In this document: positions 26,289-33,808 of the stretch, piece after piece | How the letters are laid out: the number at the start of each line of letters is the position of its first letter | Numbering within the stretch: position 1 is the first letter of the stretch | From: JAUNSR01 sp036655755 | GTDB lineage: Bacteria; Bacteroidota; Bacteroidia; Bacteroidales; JAUNSR01 | Direction of reading: 5' to 3' | Assembly (NCBI GenBank): GCA_036655755.1 | Contig: JAVVPN010000004.1 | Span: 1-64,000, forward strand | Length of the DNA: 64,000 nucleotides | Notes under the pieces: generated by a model | Told to the model about the DNA's origin: nothing | Seen by the model: the letters and a program-made list of their open reading frames with translations, nothing else | The model's database searches: none | Made by a program: the position numbers and the translations under genes

Positions 26289-26413
26289 ATGTTGTTCAAG
26301 AGGCACATTTGTGTACCTCACGAGAGACACAAGTGTTCCTCTTGAAGCACACATGTGTGCGTCAAGAGGAACATAAGTGCCTCTCGTGATGCATCAATAT
26401 GTTGTTCAAGAAG
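26289..26413. repeat. 72-bp palindrome flanked by direct repeats
   Basis: ATGTTGTTCAAGA occurs at 26289-26301 and again at 26399-26411. Between them lies a palindrome centred at 26353/26354 with arms 26318-26353 and 26354-26389, matching at 31 of 36 positions. Inside, short palindromes (CACACATGTGTG, ACACAAGTGT, CACATTTGTG) recur at steps of 20 to 24 bases, separated by CCTC/GAGG-type segments. The gene-free stretch 26147-26484 holds nothing else I can support. Confidence 0.8.
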
Positions 26414-26484
26414 TTATCGTTTTAGTACAAGCATGAAAATGAAAACGGATACTAAACGGATTAATCGGGGGGTAGGAGGAAGTA

Positions 26485-26736
26485 TTATTGAGCGGATAAA
26501 GCTACGTAAAGGATTAAAGCCGACGATAAATAATTTATTGAAGAATAAATTAATGAGGTTTTGAATGATTTCTTTGTTAGTTTAGCGATGCTCATATATA
26601 AGCTGACTAAAAATGGCGTAAATAAGACAGTCGTAACTAATAAATTAGAATCATAGATATAGGTTAGCCAACTGTATACGGCACCGATACTAATGGTTGC
26701 TGCCACAATTGTTGCTATGAGAGATGCTTTTTTCAT
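26485..26736 (-). CDS. small hydrophobic membrane protein, hypothetical
   Basis: An 83-residue protein starting MKKASLIATIVAATISIGAV with about three hydrophobic segments (4-22, 28-50, 62-82). The start at 26736 is preferred because the longer open frame would begin inside the glyA terminator. I do not recognise a family. It follows glyA on the same strand beyond that terminator. It could be a real small membrane protein or a chance open frame; its compositional pattern and Lys-containing loop (KLTKKSFK) favour the former. Confidence 0.45.
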   Translation of the reverse strand: MKKASLIATIVAATISIGAVYSWLTYIYDSNLLVTTVLFTPFLVSLYMSIAKLTKKSFKTSLIYSSINYLSSALILYVALSAQ

Positions 26737-26769
26737 AAAATAAGGGTAAATATTTAACGAAACAAAATG

Positions 26770-26810
26770 AGGGCATGCCAATAGGGAAGTGGCACGCCCT
26801 CGTTTATATT
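26770..26810 (-). terminator. terminator after glyA
   Basis: Arms 26770-26781 and 26791-26802 pair over 12 bp with one mismatch. On the minus strand they are followed by a T-rich ATTTTGTTT. It lies about 20 bases past the glyA stop. Confidence 0.7.
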
Positions 26811-26823
26811 TTTACCGAATCAG

Positions 26824-28104
26824 TTAATACGCAAACAGTGGATATTTTTCCATTGTGGTATTTACACGATCACGTATAGATGCGATTACATGATCATTGT
26901 CGGCATGCGACAAAACGATTTCAATCATTTCGGCGATTTCTGCCATCAGATCCTCTTTGGCGCCACGGGTTGTGATAGCCGGAGTACCTAAGCGGATACC
27001 GGATGTCTGGAAAGCGGAGCGACTGTCAAACGGAACCATGTTTTTGTTGCAGGTGATATCTGCCGCCACCAGTGCTTTTTCGGCTTGTTTGCCGGTCAGT
27101 TCAGGATATTTGCTGCGTAAATCAATCAGCATGGAGTGATTGTCTGTTCCGTCAGATACCACTTTGAAGCCTCGTTTCATTAACTCTTCAGCCAGTTTGG
27201 CCGCATTTTTCTGTACCTGTTTCTGATACTCTTTATATTCGGGTTGCAGACATTCGCCGAATGCTACTGCTTTTGCGGCAATGACATGTTCGAGCGGACC
27301 GCCCTGGATACCCGGGAATACGGCAGAGTCAAGACAAGCCGACATCGTTTTTATTTCGCCTTTCGGAGTTTTCTGTCCTTTCGGATTCGGAAAATCTTCC
27401 CTCATCAGGATTACACCGCCGCGAGGGCCGCGTAATGTTTTGTGGGTGGTCGATGTTACGATGTGTGCATATTTTAATGGATTCTCTAATAATCCTGCGG
27501 CAATCAGGCCAGCCGGATGAGCCATATCAATAAGTAGGATTGCCCCCACTTTATCTGCGATTTCGCGCATCCGTTTATAATCCCATTCACGAGAATAAGC
27601 AGATCCGCCTCCGATAATCATTTTAGGTTTTTCGCGCAATGCGATCGCTTCCATTTCGTCGTAATCAACGCGACCTGTTTCTTCATTCAGATTGTAAGCA
27701 ATCGGAGTGTAGATCAGACCGGATGAATTAACCGCCGAACCATGCGAAAGGTGACCTCCGTGCGCCAGATTCAACCCCATGAACTTATCGCCCGGATTCA
27801 ATACTGCCAGAAATACAGCTTCATTGGCTTGGGCGCCCGAATGTGGCTGAACGTTTGCCCATGAAGCGCCAAAAATCTCCTTCAGACGATCAATGGCAAT
27901 CTGCTCACTCTGATCAACTATCTCGCAACCGCCGTAATAGCGTTTCCCGGGATAGCCTTCTGCATATTTATTGGTTAAGACTGAGCCCATCGCCTCCATT
28001 ACCTGATCACTCACAAAGTTCTCTGAAGCAATTAGTTCGATGCCCTTAAGCTGACGCTGCTTTTCTTTAGCAATGATGTCGAAAATAATGTCGTCTCTTT
28101 TCAT
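26824..28104 (-). CDS. glyA: serine hydroxymethyltransferase
   Basis: PLP enzyme that interconverts serine and glycine and charges tetrahydrofolate with a one-carbon unit. The 426 residues show ELIASENFVS, KYAEGYPGKRYYGGCE, the cofactor-binding HSGAQANEAVF, LIDMAHPAGLIAAG and the PLP lysine K222 in TSTTHKTLRGPRGG. It is a single-gene unit with a TATATTTG box at 28139-28146 and its own terminator, downstream of the pyr operon but separated by 174 bases. Confidence 0.97.
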   Translation of the reverse strand: MKRDDIIFDIIAKEKQRQLKGIELIASENFVSDQVMEAMGSVLTNKYAEGYPGKRYYGGCEIVDQSEQIAIDRLKEIFGASWANVQPHSGAQANEAVFLAVLNPGDKFMGLNLAHGGHLSHGSAVNSSGLIYTPIAYNLNEETGRVDYDEMEAIALREKPKMIIGGGSAYSREWDYKRMREIADKVGAILLIDMAHPAGLIAAGLLENPLKYAHIVTSTTHKTLRGPRGGVILMREDFPNPKGQKTPKGEIKTMSACLDSAVFPGIQGGPLEHVIAAKAVAFGECLQPEYKEYQKQVQKNAAKLAEELMKRGFKVVSDGTDNHSMLIDLRSKYPELTGKQAEKALVAADITCNKNMVPFDSRSAFQTSGIRLGTPAITTRGAKEDLMAEIAEMIEIVLSHADNDHVIASIRDRVNTTMEKYPLFAY

Positions 28105-28138
28105 TTGGATAAATGTTTTAGGGATAAGTACACTATAA

Positions 28139-28146
28139 CAAATATA
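28139..28146 (-). promoter_or_regulatory. -7 box for glyA
   Basis: Reads TATATTTG on the minus strand, 34 bases before the glyA ATG. Confidence 0.45.
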
Positions 28147-28278
28147 GAAATAAGTAATGAAACGGGGATGAATTAAAACAAAAAGCGGGTGAATTTATTC
28201 ATTTACTGATTATGTGCCATTTTTTACTTAAAATATGCGTATATTTAACGCCCTTTTGGTAAAAACACGCTAATTCTT

Positions 28279-28863
28279 TTATTTCTTCTTCGTTTTTTTG
28301 TCTTTTTTCATTACGCTCCATCCAAATCGGCCCACATGTTTACCGGTTTCGTAATAGTTACCGTGGGTATATACAAGCAGGTTGGCTTTTGCCAGATGAA
28401 ATGCCTGTGTTTCGGGATCGATGTATTTGTCGTCGGCCTGCACGTTTACCACTTCGGCGATAAACATGTCATGACTTCCGAGTGATTTTATTTCCACTAC
28501 GCGACATTCGATGCATACGGGTGATTCGTCGATTGTCGGGCAGCTTACCACGCTGGCTTTGCCGGGGGTGAGCTTCATTTCTTCAAATTTATTGTAGTCC
28601 TTACCGGAGCGTACGCCACACCAGTCGGTGGCAAAAGCCATCTCTTTGGTGGTAAGGTTTATCACAAATTCGCCGTTCTTTTTAATGATCGGATAAGAGT
28701 GCCGCTCAGGTCGTACCGAAATATAGCACATAGGCGGGTTCGTACAGATTGTTCCGGTCCAGCTTACGGTAATGATGTTGTATTCTTCCGGAGTGTTTCC
28801 GCAACTGATCATTACGGCAGGAAGCGGATAGATCATTGTTCCCGGTTTCCAGTCTTGCTTCAT
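28279..28863 (-). CDS. flavin reductase-like FMN-binding protein
   Basis: A 194-residue protein of the flavin reductase-like (flavoredoxin) fold. Family features are the N-terminal PLPAVMISCGNTPEEYNIIT, the strand MCYISVRPERHSYPIIKKN followed by EFVINL, and KLTPGKASVVSCPTIDESP. It binds FMN and probably reduces it or passes electrons to a partner; the partner is unknown. The C-terminus is a lysine tail. It is the last gene of the pyrB-pyrI unit, starting nine bases after pyrI stops, which suggests co-transcription, though no role in pyrimidine synthesis is known for it. Confidence 0.85.
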   Translation of the reverse strand: MKQDWKPGTMIYPLPAVMISCGNTPEEYNIITVSWTGTICTNPPMCYISVRPERHSYPIIKKNGEFVINLTTKEMAFATDWCGVRSGKDYNKFEEMKLTPGKASVVSCPTIDESPVCIECRVVEIKSLGSHDMFIAEVVNVQADDKYIDPETQAFHLAKANLLVYTHGNYYETGKHVGRFGWSVMKKDKKTKKK

Positions 28864-28872
28864 AGGGTTTGG

Positions 28873-29334
28873 TTATAATAATTCGATGTCTTCTTTTTGC
28901 ATGATCCGTTCGCAGTAATGACATTTCACACGAATCTGATCTTTGTCGAGTACTTTAAAAACGGTTGGCATCGGTTCATTGTTCGTTACGCATTTGGGAT
29001 TCGAACATTTTACGATACCGTTGAGATGATCGGGCAAATGTACGTTCTTTTTTTCAATCACTTCATAGTTGCGGATGATGTTGAGTTTAACCTGAGGCGC
29101 GATTACGGCGATTCGGTTGATTTCATCTTCGCGGAAAAACTTGTCGGCGATTTTGATGATCCCTTTCTTGCCGATTTTTTTGCTGTCGAGGTTATTGCCG
29201 ATGGTAATGTTGTTGCCGAGTTTCTGCAATCCCAGCAATTCTACTACTTTAAACAGGGCATCCGAGGGAATATGGTCGATTACAGTACCGTTTTCGAGCG
29301 CTGCTACTTCTAATTCTTTATGGTTGGTCTTCAT
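28873..29334 (-). CDS. pyrI: aspartate carbamoyltransferase regulatory chain
   Basis: Regulatory subunit of aspartate transcarbamylase, binding nucleotide effectors and holding catalytic trimers together. The 153 residues have the allosteric domain (1-100; IDHIPSDALFKVVELLG) and a zinc domain with four cysteines: C110, C115, C138 and C141. It begins six bases after pyrB ends. Its presence means the catalytic trimers form a PyrI-regulated holoenzyme of the enteric type. Confidence 0.96.
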   Translation of the reverse strand: MKTNHKELEVAALENGTVIDHIPSDALFKVVELLGLQKLGNNITIGNNLDSKKIGKKGIIKIADKFFREDEINRIAVIAPQVKLNIIRNYEVIEKKNVHLPDHLNGIVKCSNPKCVTNNEPMPTVFKVLDKDQIRVKCHYCERIMQKEDIELL

Positions 29335-29340
29335 ATGGAT

Positions 29341-30264
29341 TTACTTTTCGAGCGGATTAATACCAAGATGTTTGCAAATGATTGCCTGACGGGCATAAAG
29401 TCCGTTTTTAGCTTGTTGGAAATAGTATGCTTTCGGATTTTCATCCACATCGTATGCGATTTCATTCACACGGGGTAGGGGATGCAGGATGCGTACGTTC
29501 TCCTTGCTGTTGTCGAGCATGGCATTGTGAAGGGTGTATACGTTTTTCACCTTTTCATATTCTACCAGATCGGTAAAGCGCTCGCGCTGCACGCGGGTCA
29601 TGTAGATGATGTCGGCCTTGCCAATCACTTCGTCTGTGAAATCGGTGTGCTCATAATAGGCGATCCCTTTTTCCTCGCAAAACTGTTTGTATTCGTGCGG
29701 CATGCGTAATTCGTCGGGCGCTACAAAATGGAATACGGGGTTGAAATGCGACATCGCCTGTAGTAACGAGTGGACCGTGCGGCCGTATTTCAGGTCGCCT
29801 ACCATTACGATATTCAGATTCTCGAGGGTACCTTGTGTTTTCCAGATCGAATACAAATCGAGCATGGTTTGTGACGGATGCTGATTGGCTCCGTCGCCGG
29901 CATTTACGATCGGCACGTCGGATACCTCCGATGCGTAGCGGGCGGCTCCTTCCAGGTGGTGGCGCATTACGATCAGGTCGGCATAATTGCTAACCATCTT
30001 AATGGTGTCTTTCAGGGTTTCTCCTTTCGACGAGCTGGTTGTGGATGCATCCGAAAAGCCGATAATACGTCCGCCCAAGCGGTTTACGGCTGTTTCAAAA
30101 CTCAGGCGTGTACGGGTAGAGGGCTCGAAAAACAGGGTGGCAATCACTCTTCCGCTCAGAATCGTCTGGTTCGGATGTTCTTCAAAATAGCGTGCTTGAT
30201 CGAGCAACGAAAGAATCTCCTCTTTTGAGAGGTCGGTAATGGATACGAAACTTTCTGTGGTCAT
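29341..30264 (-). CDS. pyrB: aspartate carbamoyltransferase catalytic chain
   Basis: Joins carbamoyl phosphate and aspartate, the committed step of pyrimidine synthesis. The start at 30264 gives 307 residues, typical for PyrB, and begins TTESFVSITDLSKEE; the open frame upstream covers the leader and is not family-like. Carbamoyl-phosphate motif STRTR lies at 49-53 (FFEPSTRTRLSFE). GDGANQHPSQTMLDLY and HPLPRVNEI are also present. A 54-codon leader ORF and a terminator hairpin lie just upstream, suggesting attenuation. The operon order is pyrB-pyrI-flavin reductase. Confidence 0.97.
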   Translation of the reverse strand: MTTESFVSITDLSKEEILSLLDQARYFEEHPNQTILSGRVIATLFFEPSTRTRLSFETAVNRLGGRIIGFSDASTTSSSKGETLKDTIKMVSNYADLIVMRHHLEGAARYASEVSDVPIVNAGDGANQHPSQTMLDLYSIWKTQGTLENLNIVMVGDLKYGRTVHSLLQAMSHFNPVFHFVAPDELRMPHEYKQFCEEKGIAYYEHTDFTDEVIGKADIIYMTRVQRERFTDLVEYEKVKNVYTLHNAMLDNSKENVRILHPLPRVNEIAYDVDENPKAYYFQQAKNGLYARQAIICKHLGINPLEK

Positions 30265-30310
30265 AATGACAGGCTTTATTAATGTTTTATTGTTATAATC
30301 GATTTGTTCT

Positions 30311-30475
30311 TTACTGTAAGGAGGGGGTGCCCCCGGATAATAAAAAAACCAATCTGCCAGGGTAGGCAAATTGGTTTACAATATAATGGGTAAAAAATGT
30401 CAGTTTGGGAAAACAGCAATGATTCTCCAAAAAATTGAAGACAATCGGTGTGATATGGTGAATCCTTGCTTTCAT
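30311..30475 (-). CDS. putative pyrB leader peptide (54 codons)
   Basis: An open frame starting ATG at 30475 and ending TAA at 30313-30311, too short for usual gene calling. It begins MKARIHHITPIVFNFLENHC and continues with CFPKLTFFTHY before crossing the terminator hairpin (30346-30377). Its codons run through two T6 tracts on the coding strand (30434-30429 and 30397-30392). A ribosome following RNA polymerase closely would cover the hairpin, as in the enteric pyrBI leader, where the leader peptide also reads through the attenuator. Translation is not proven; the evidence is position, frame and analogy. Confidence 0.55.
   Translation of the reverse strand: MKARIHHITPIVFNFLENHCCFPKLTFFTHYIVNQFAYPGRLVFLLSGGTPSLQ
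30342..30377 (-). terminator. attenuator hairpin in the pyrB leader
   Basis: Arms 30346-30358 and 30365-30377 pair over 13 bp with one G-T pair and a six-base loop. On the minus strand the stem runs into seven Ts (30348-30342); on the plus strand there is no T-run, so it works only toward pyrB. Since the gene on the other side (PBP1A) is divergent, there is no upstream transcript to end, which points to attenuation of pyrB. Confidence 0.8.
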
Positions 30476-30482
30476 TACGTGG

Positions 30483-30508
30483 CAAATTTACGAAAAAAAG
30501 CAAATATA
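30483..30508 (-). promoter_or_regulatory. pyrB promoter -7 candidates
   Basis: Two TAnnTTTG matches on the minus strand: TAAATTTG at 30490-30483 and TATATTTG at 30508-30501. The second leaves about 20 bases before the leader ATG at 30475. No good -33 element was found for either. Confidence 0.45.
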
Positions 30509-30575
30509 AAAACCTTTCTACTTAATTTTTACAGTTGGAATGCCTCTTTGCGGTCTTCGTTCCGATTAAAAATAT

Positions 30576-30583
30576 TACTTTTG
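30576..30583 (+). promoter_or_regulatory. -7 box for the PBP1A gene
   Basis: TACTTTTG, 30 bases before the ATG at 30613, in the divergent region shared with pyrB. Confidence 0.5.
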
Positions 30584-30612
30584 CGGCGTAACCAGAATGT
30601 GGACTTTAGAAG

Positions 30613-32961
30613 ATGAGTAAGAAAAAAACATTTTTAAAACGATTCGTTCTTTTTTGCTGGGCCTTGTTTTTCCTCGGGGTGTTTTCGGTAGCGACGGTGT
30701 TCGTGCTGATTGCAAAGGGGAAAGTGGGATACATGCCTCCCATTGAGGAGCTTGAAAATCCGAAAAACAAGTTTGCCACGGTCGTTTACTCGGCAGATAA
30801 TGTGGAGTTGGGCCGGTTTACGCAAGCGAAAGAGAATCGCGTTTATGTCAATTATAAACAATTGTCGCCCTATTTGGTGCAGGCATTGGTCGCTACCGAG
30901 GATAGTCGTTTTAGCGAACACTCGGGTATCGATGTGAAAGCTTTATTTCGCGCAATCATTAAAACGGTGATTTTGCAACAGAAAAATGCAGGGGGTGGTA
31001 GTACCATTACTCAGCAGCTGGCCAAACAGCTTTATTCGCCAAGTGCGGATAATATTTTGGAACGTGCGTTGCAAAAACCGATTGAATGGGTGATTGCGGT
31101 TGAATTGGAGCGCCTCTATACGAAGGAGGAGATCATCAATATGTACCTGAATAAATTCGACTTTAATTATAATGCGGTAGGTATCCGTACGGCGTCGAAT
31201 GTTTATTTCGGGAAGACTCCTTCTACGTTGAGTATTGAAGAGGCGGCTACTTTGGTGGGTATGTGTAAAAACCCATCGTTGTTTAATCCGTTGCGTCGTA
31301 ATGAGCGCACGCGCGGACGTCGTAATGTAGTGCTTGATCAGATGGCTAAAGGGGGATATCTGAGCGAGGCGCAGGCCGATTCGCTTAAACAGCTTCCGCT
31401 GACGCTGTCGTTTCATAAAGCAGACCATAAAGAGGGGCTTGCGCCTTACTTCCGCGAATATCTGCGTGGGGTGATGCGTGCCAAAAAACCGGAGCGTAAA
31501 AATTACGCATCCTGGCAGACTCAGAAGTTTAAAGAGGATTCGGTGGCATGGGAAACCAATCCGCTGTTCGGATGGTGTAACAAAAACCTGAAGCCGGACG
31601 GTACACCGTATGATCTGACTGCCGACGGATTGCGGATTTTCACTACACTCGATTCGCACATGCAGCAATATGCCGAAGAAGCGGTAACCGATCATTTGAG
31701 CAAAGTATTGCAACCGGCTTTCTTTAAGGAAAAGGCGAGTCGCAAATACGGGCCGTTTTCGAAAGATCTGACTCCGGAAGAGGTAGAGGCAAGTATGCGC
31801 CGTACGATGCGTCAGAGCGAACGTTATATTAAGATGCGCCAGGCAGGCGTGAGTGAACAGGAGATTGTGAAGGCGTTTAACACGCCGACGGACATGCAGG
31901 TGTTTACCTGGGGAGGAATGAAGGATACGGTGATGACTCCGATGGATTCGATCCGCTATCAGAAATACTTCCTGCGTGCCGGCTTCATGTCGATGGATCC
32001 GAAAACCGGATATGTGAAGGCTTATGTAGGCGGACCGGATTTCAGCAATTTCCAGTATGATATGGTTACTTCCGGGCGACGTCAGGTAGGTTCTACCATC
32101 AAGCCGTTCCTTTATACATTGGCGATGGAAGAGGGGCGTACGCCTTGCGATATGGAGTCGAATACACAACCTCATCTTGTGGATGAAAATGGTACTCCGT
32201 GGTTGCCGCGTAACGCATCGAGTGCTCGTGTAGGCGAAATGGTTACATTGCGCTGGGGACTTGCGAATTCGAACAACTGGATTTCGGCCCGATTGATGGA
32301 TAAATTATCGCCGTATGCTTTTGTGCGGTTGCTTCACTCTTTCGGTGTGCGTAATCAGATCGATCCGGTGATTTCACTTTGCCTTGGGCCGTCGGAAGTG
32401 TCGGTAGAGGAGATGGTAACCGGTTATTCTGCATTCCCGAATAAAGGAATCCGAATCGACCCGTTGTATGTAACCCGTATCGAAGATAATAACGGAAACG
32501 TGATTGCCGAATTTACACCGCAGATGCATGAAGTGTTTAGCGAAGCGACATATTTTAAAATGTTGCCGATGTTGCGTGATGTAATTGATTATGGTACCGG
32601 AGGCCGTGTGCGCCGTATTTACGGATTGACAGCGCCGATGGGTGGTAAAACCGGAACAACGAACAATAACTCGGATGGTTGGTTTATGGCTTTCACTCCT
32701 TCTTTGGTTTCAGGAACCTGGGTTGGAGGAGAAGAGCGAGCTATCCGCTTTGATAATATGGCTCAGGGACAAGGGGCGAGCATGGCTCTTCCGATTTACG
32801 GAGAATTCATGAAGAAGGTCTATGCGGACCCTACCTTGCCATACTCTCAGACCGATGATTTCGATATGACAAATCCGATTGACCCTTGTGCGGACGGCAG
32901 TTCTTATGGAAATGAAGAACCCGGACAGCAGCAGGAGGTGATTGAGGGTATTTTTGATTAA
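30613..32961 (+). CDS. class A penicillin-binding protein (PBP1A-like)
   Basis: Bifunctional peptidoglycan synthase. The 782 residues start with one membrane anchor (about 10-32), then a GT51 glycosyltransferase domain (about 60-235) with catalytic Glu96 in ATEDSRFSEHSG and the GGSTITQQLAKQLY motif, and a transpeptidase domain (about 430-720) with S494-T-I-K497, S553-N-N and K679-T-G. The tail after KTG is short, ending in a Gln/Glu-rich stretch. It is an mrcA/pbpF-type enzyme that polymerises glycan and cross-links stem peptides on the outer face of the inner membrane. It is a single-gene unit, divergent from pyrB, with a strong bidirectional terminator at its end. Confidence 0.95.
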   Translation: MSKKKTFLKRFVLFCWALFFLGVFSVATVFVLIAKGKVGYMPPIEELENPKNKFATVVYSADNVELGRFTQAKENRVYVNYKQLSPYLVQALVATEDSRFSEHSGIDVKALFRAIIKTVILQQKNAGGGSTITQQLAKQLYSPSADNILERALQKPIEWVIAVELERLYTKEEIINMYLNKFDFNYNAVGIRTASNVYFGKTPSTLSIEEAATLVGMCKNPSLFNPLRRNERTRGRRNVVLDQMAKGGYLSEAQADSLKQLPLTLSFHKADHKEGLAPYFREYLRGVMRAKKPERKNYASWQTQKFKEDSVAWETNPLFGWCNKNLKPDGTPYDLTADGLRIFTTLDSHMQQYAEEAVTDHLSKVLQPAFFKEKASRKYGPFSKDLTPEEVEASMRRTMRQSERYIKMRQAGVSEQEIVKAFNTPTDMQVFTWGGMKDTVMTPMDSIRYQKYFLRAGFMSMDPKTGYVKAYVGGPDFSNFQYDMVTSGRRQVGSTIKPFLYTLAMEEGRTPCDMESNTQPHLVDENGTPWLPRNASSARVGEMVTLRWGLANSNNWISARLMDKLSPYAFVRLLHSFGVRNQIDPVISLCLGPSEVSVEEMVTGYSAFPNKGIRIDPLYVTRIEDNNGNVIAEFTPQMHEVFSEATYFKMLPMLRDVIDYGTGGRVRRIYGLTAPMGGKTGTTNNNSDGWFMAFTPSLVSGTWVGGEERAIRFDNMAQGQGASMALPIYGEFMKKVYADPTLPYSQTDDFDMTNPIDPCADGSSYGNEEPGQQQEVIEGIFD

Positions 32962-32996
32962 ACCTATCAGCTCGTAGAAACGGGCGATGACAGATA

Positions 32997-33041
32997 AAAA
33001 AAGCTCGGGTGTATCTTAAAGCGATACGCCCGAGCTTTTTT
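32997..33041. terminator. bidirectional terminator after the PBP1A gene
   Basis: A 19-bp stem (32997-33015 with 33023-33041, one G-T pair) whose ends are A6 and T6. It serves the PBP1A gene (+) and the CpsB-like gene (-). Confidence 0.92.
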
Positions 33042-33057
33042 AGTATATATTAGGTAG

Positions 33058-33792
33058 TTAAATCAAATCATTCTTCAATTGTAGTTTCGGACGGAGCTTG
33101 CGGTAAAGCTTGCTGCGCAGGAACTGATCAATGGCTTGTACATGTTGTTTGTGATGTAAATCGGTAGCCATGAAGTCGATGAATCCTTTTTCAAGCATCC
33201 ATAGGGTGAGGTCTTGAATCCCTTTGCCGTAACAACCGGCCATCGATAAGATATTTACTTGAAAGGCGCATTCGGATTCGTGTAAATGCTGGTAAATTTT
33301 CTTATTCGTATGGTAATAGGAGTAGCGTTCGGGATGTGCGAGTATCGGTTTGTATCCTTGTAGTTTCAGTTCGAAAATAAGATCGTCGAGATTCCATAAG
33401 GGCTGGATAAACGAATTTTCGACCAGGATGTATTTGTCTTTTAGCGGCCGTAATTGATTAGCATCTTTGAGCCGGATAAACCCTTCGTCCATGCGGTATT
33501 CGAAAGAATAGTTCAACCCCAAGTCGATGCCATGATCCTGTAATTGTTTTTTTAATTCCAGATAAATGGGTTCGATGATTTCGGGGGTGTTCTCAAACGT
33601 TTCGTCCGTACGGTGTGGAGTGGCAATTACCTTGCGTATTCCCCATTCGTGCATTTTCCCGATCAGTTCGAGTGAGGTTTCAAAATCCTGAGATCCGTCA
33701 TCGACGCCCGGGATGATGTGGCAATGTATATCGGTTTCAAAAGGAAGAGGCAACATTTCCTCTTCCTTCTTTTTAAATAAAAAGTCAAACAT
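33058..33792 (-). CDS. CpsB/CapC-type tyrosine phosphatase (PHP domain)
   Basis: A manganese-dependent protein-tyrosine phosphatase of the PHP superfamily (CpsB/YwqE group) that usually opposes a tyrosine autokinase controlling capsule or exopolysaccharide polymerisation. Metal motifs in the 244 residues are DIHCHIIPGVDDG (H23, H25), ATPHRT, AHPERY and the C-terminal DLHH. It is cytoplasmic. It is the last gene of the rfbA-rfbB-cpsB-like unit, starting 16 bases after rfbB ends, which fits control of surface polysaccharide assembly. The partner kinase and polymerase are not in the window. Confidence 0.9.
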   Translation of the reverse strand: MFDFLFKKKEEEMLPLPFETDIHCHIIPGVDDGSQDFETSLELIGKMHEWGIRKVIATPHRTDETFENTPEIIEPIYLELKKQLQDHGIDLGLNYSFEYRMDEGFIRLKDANQLRPLKDKYILVENSFIQPLWNLDDLIFELKLQGYKPILAHPERYSYYHTNKKIYQHLHESECAFQVNILSMAGCYGKGIQDLTLWMLEKGFIDFMATDLHHKQHVQAIDQFLRSKLYRKLRPKLQLKNDLI

Positions 33793-33808
33793 AAGCGGTA
33801 ATAGCTTT

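Noticed and set aside
26191..26564. Two plus-strand open frames with repeated SRGT/CASRGT-like residues
   Set aside because: They are translations of the palindromic repeat at 26289-26413 and have no promoter or family features.
30279..30503. 74-codon minus-strand frame in the pyrB leader
   Set aside because: It begins inside the promoter box candidates and has no family features. The 54-codon frame at 30475-30311 fits the promoter and attenuator better.
30943..32175. 410-codon frame opposite the PBP1A gene
   Set aside because: Antisense to a clear class A PBP, with Arg/His/Leu-rich shadow composition and no recognisable domain.
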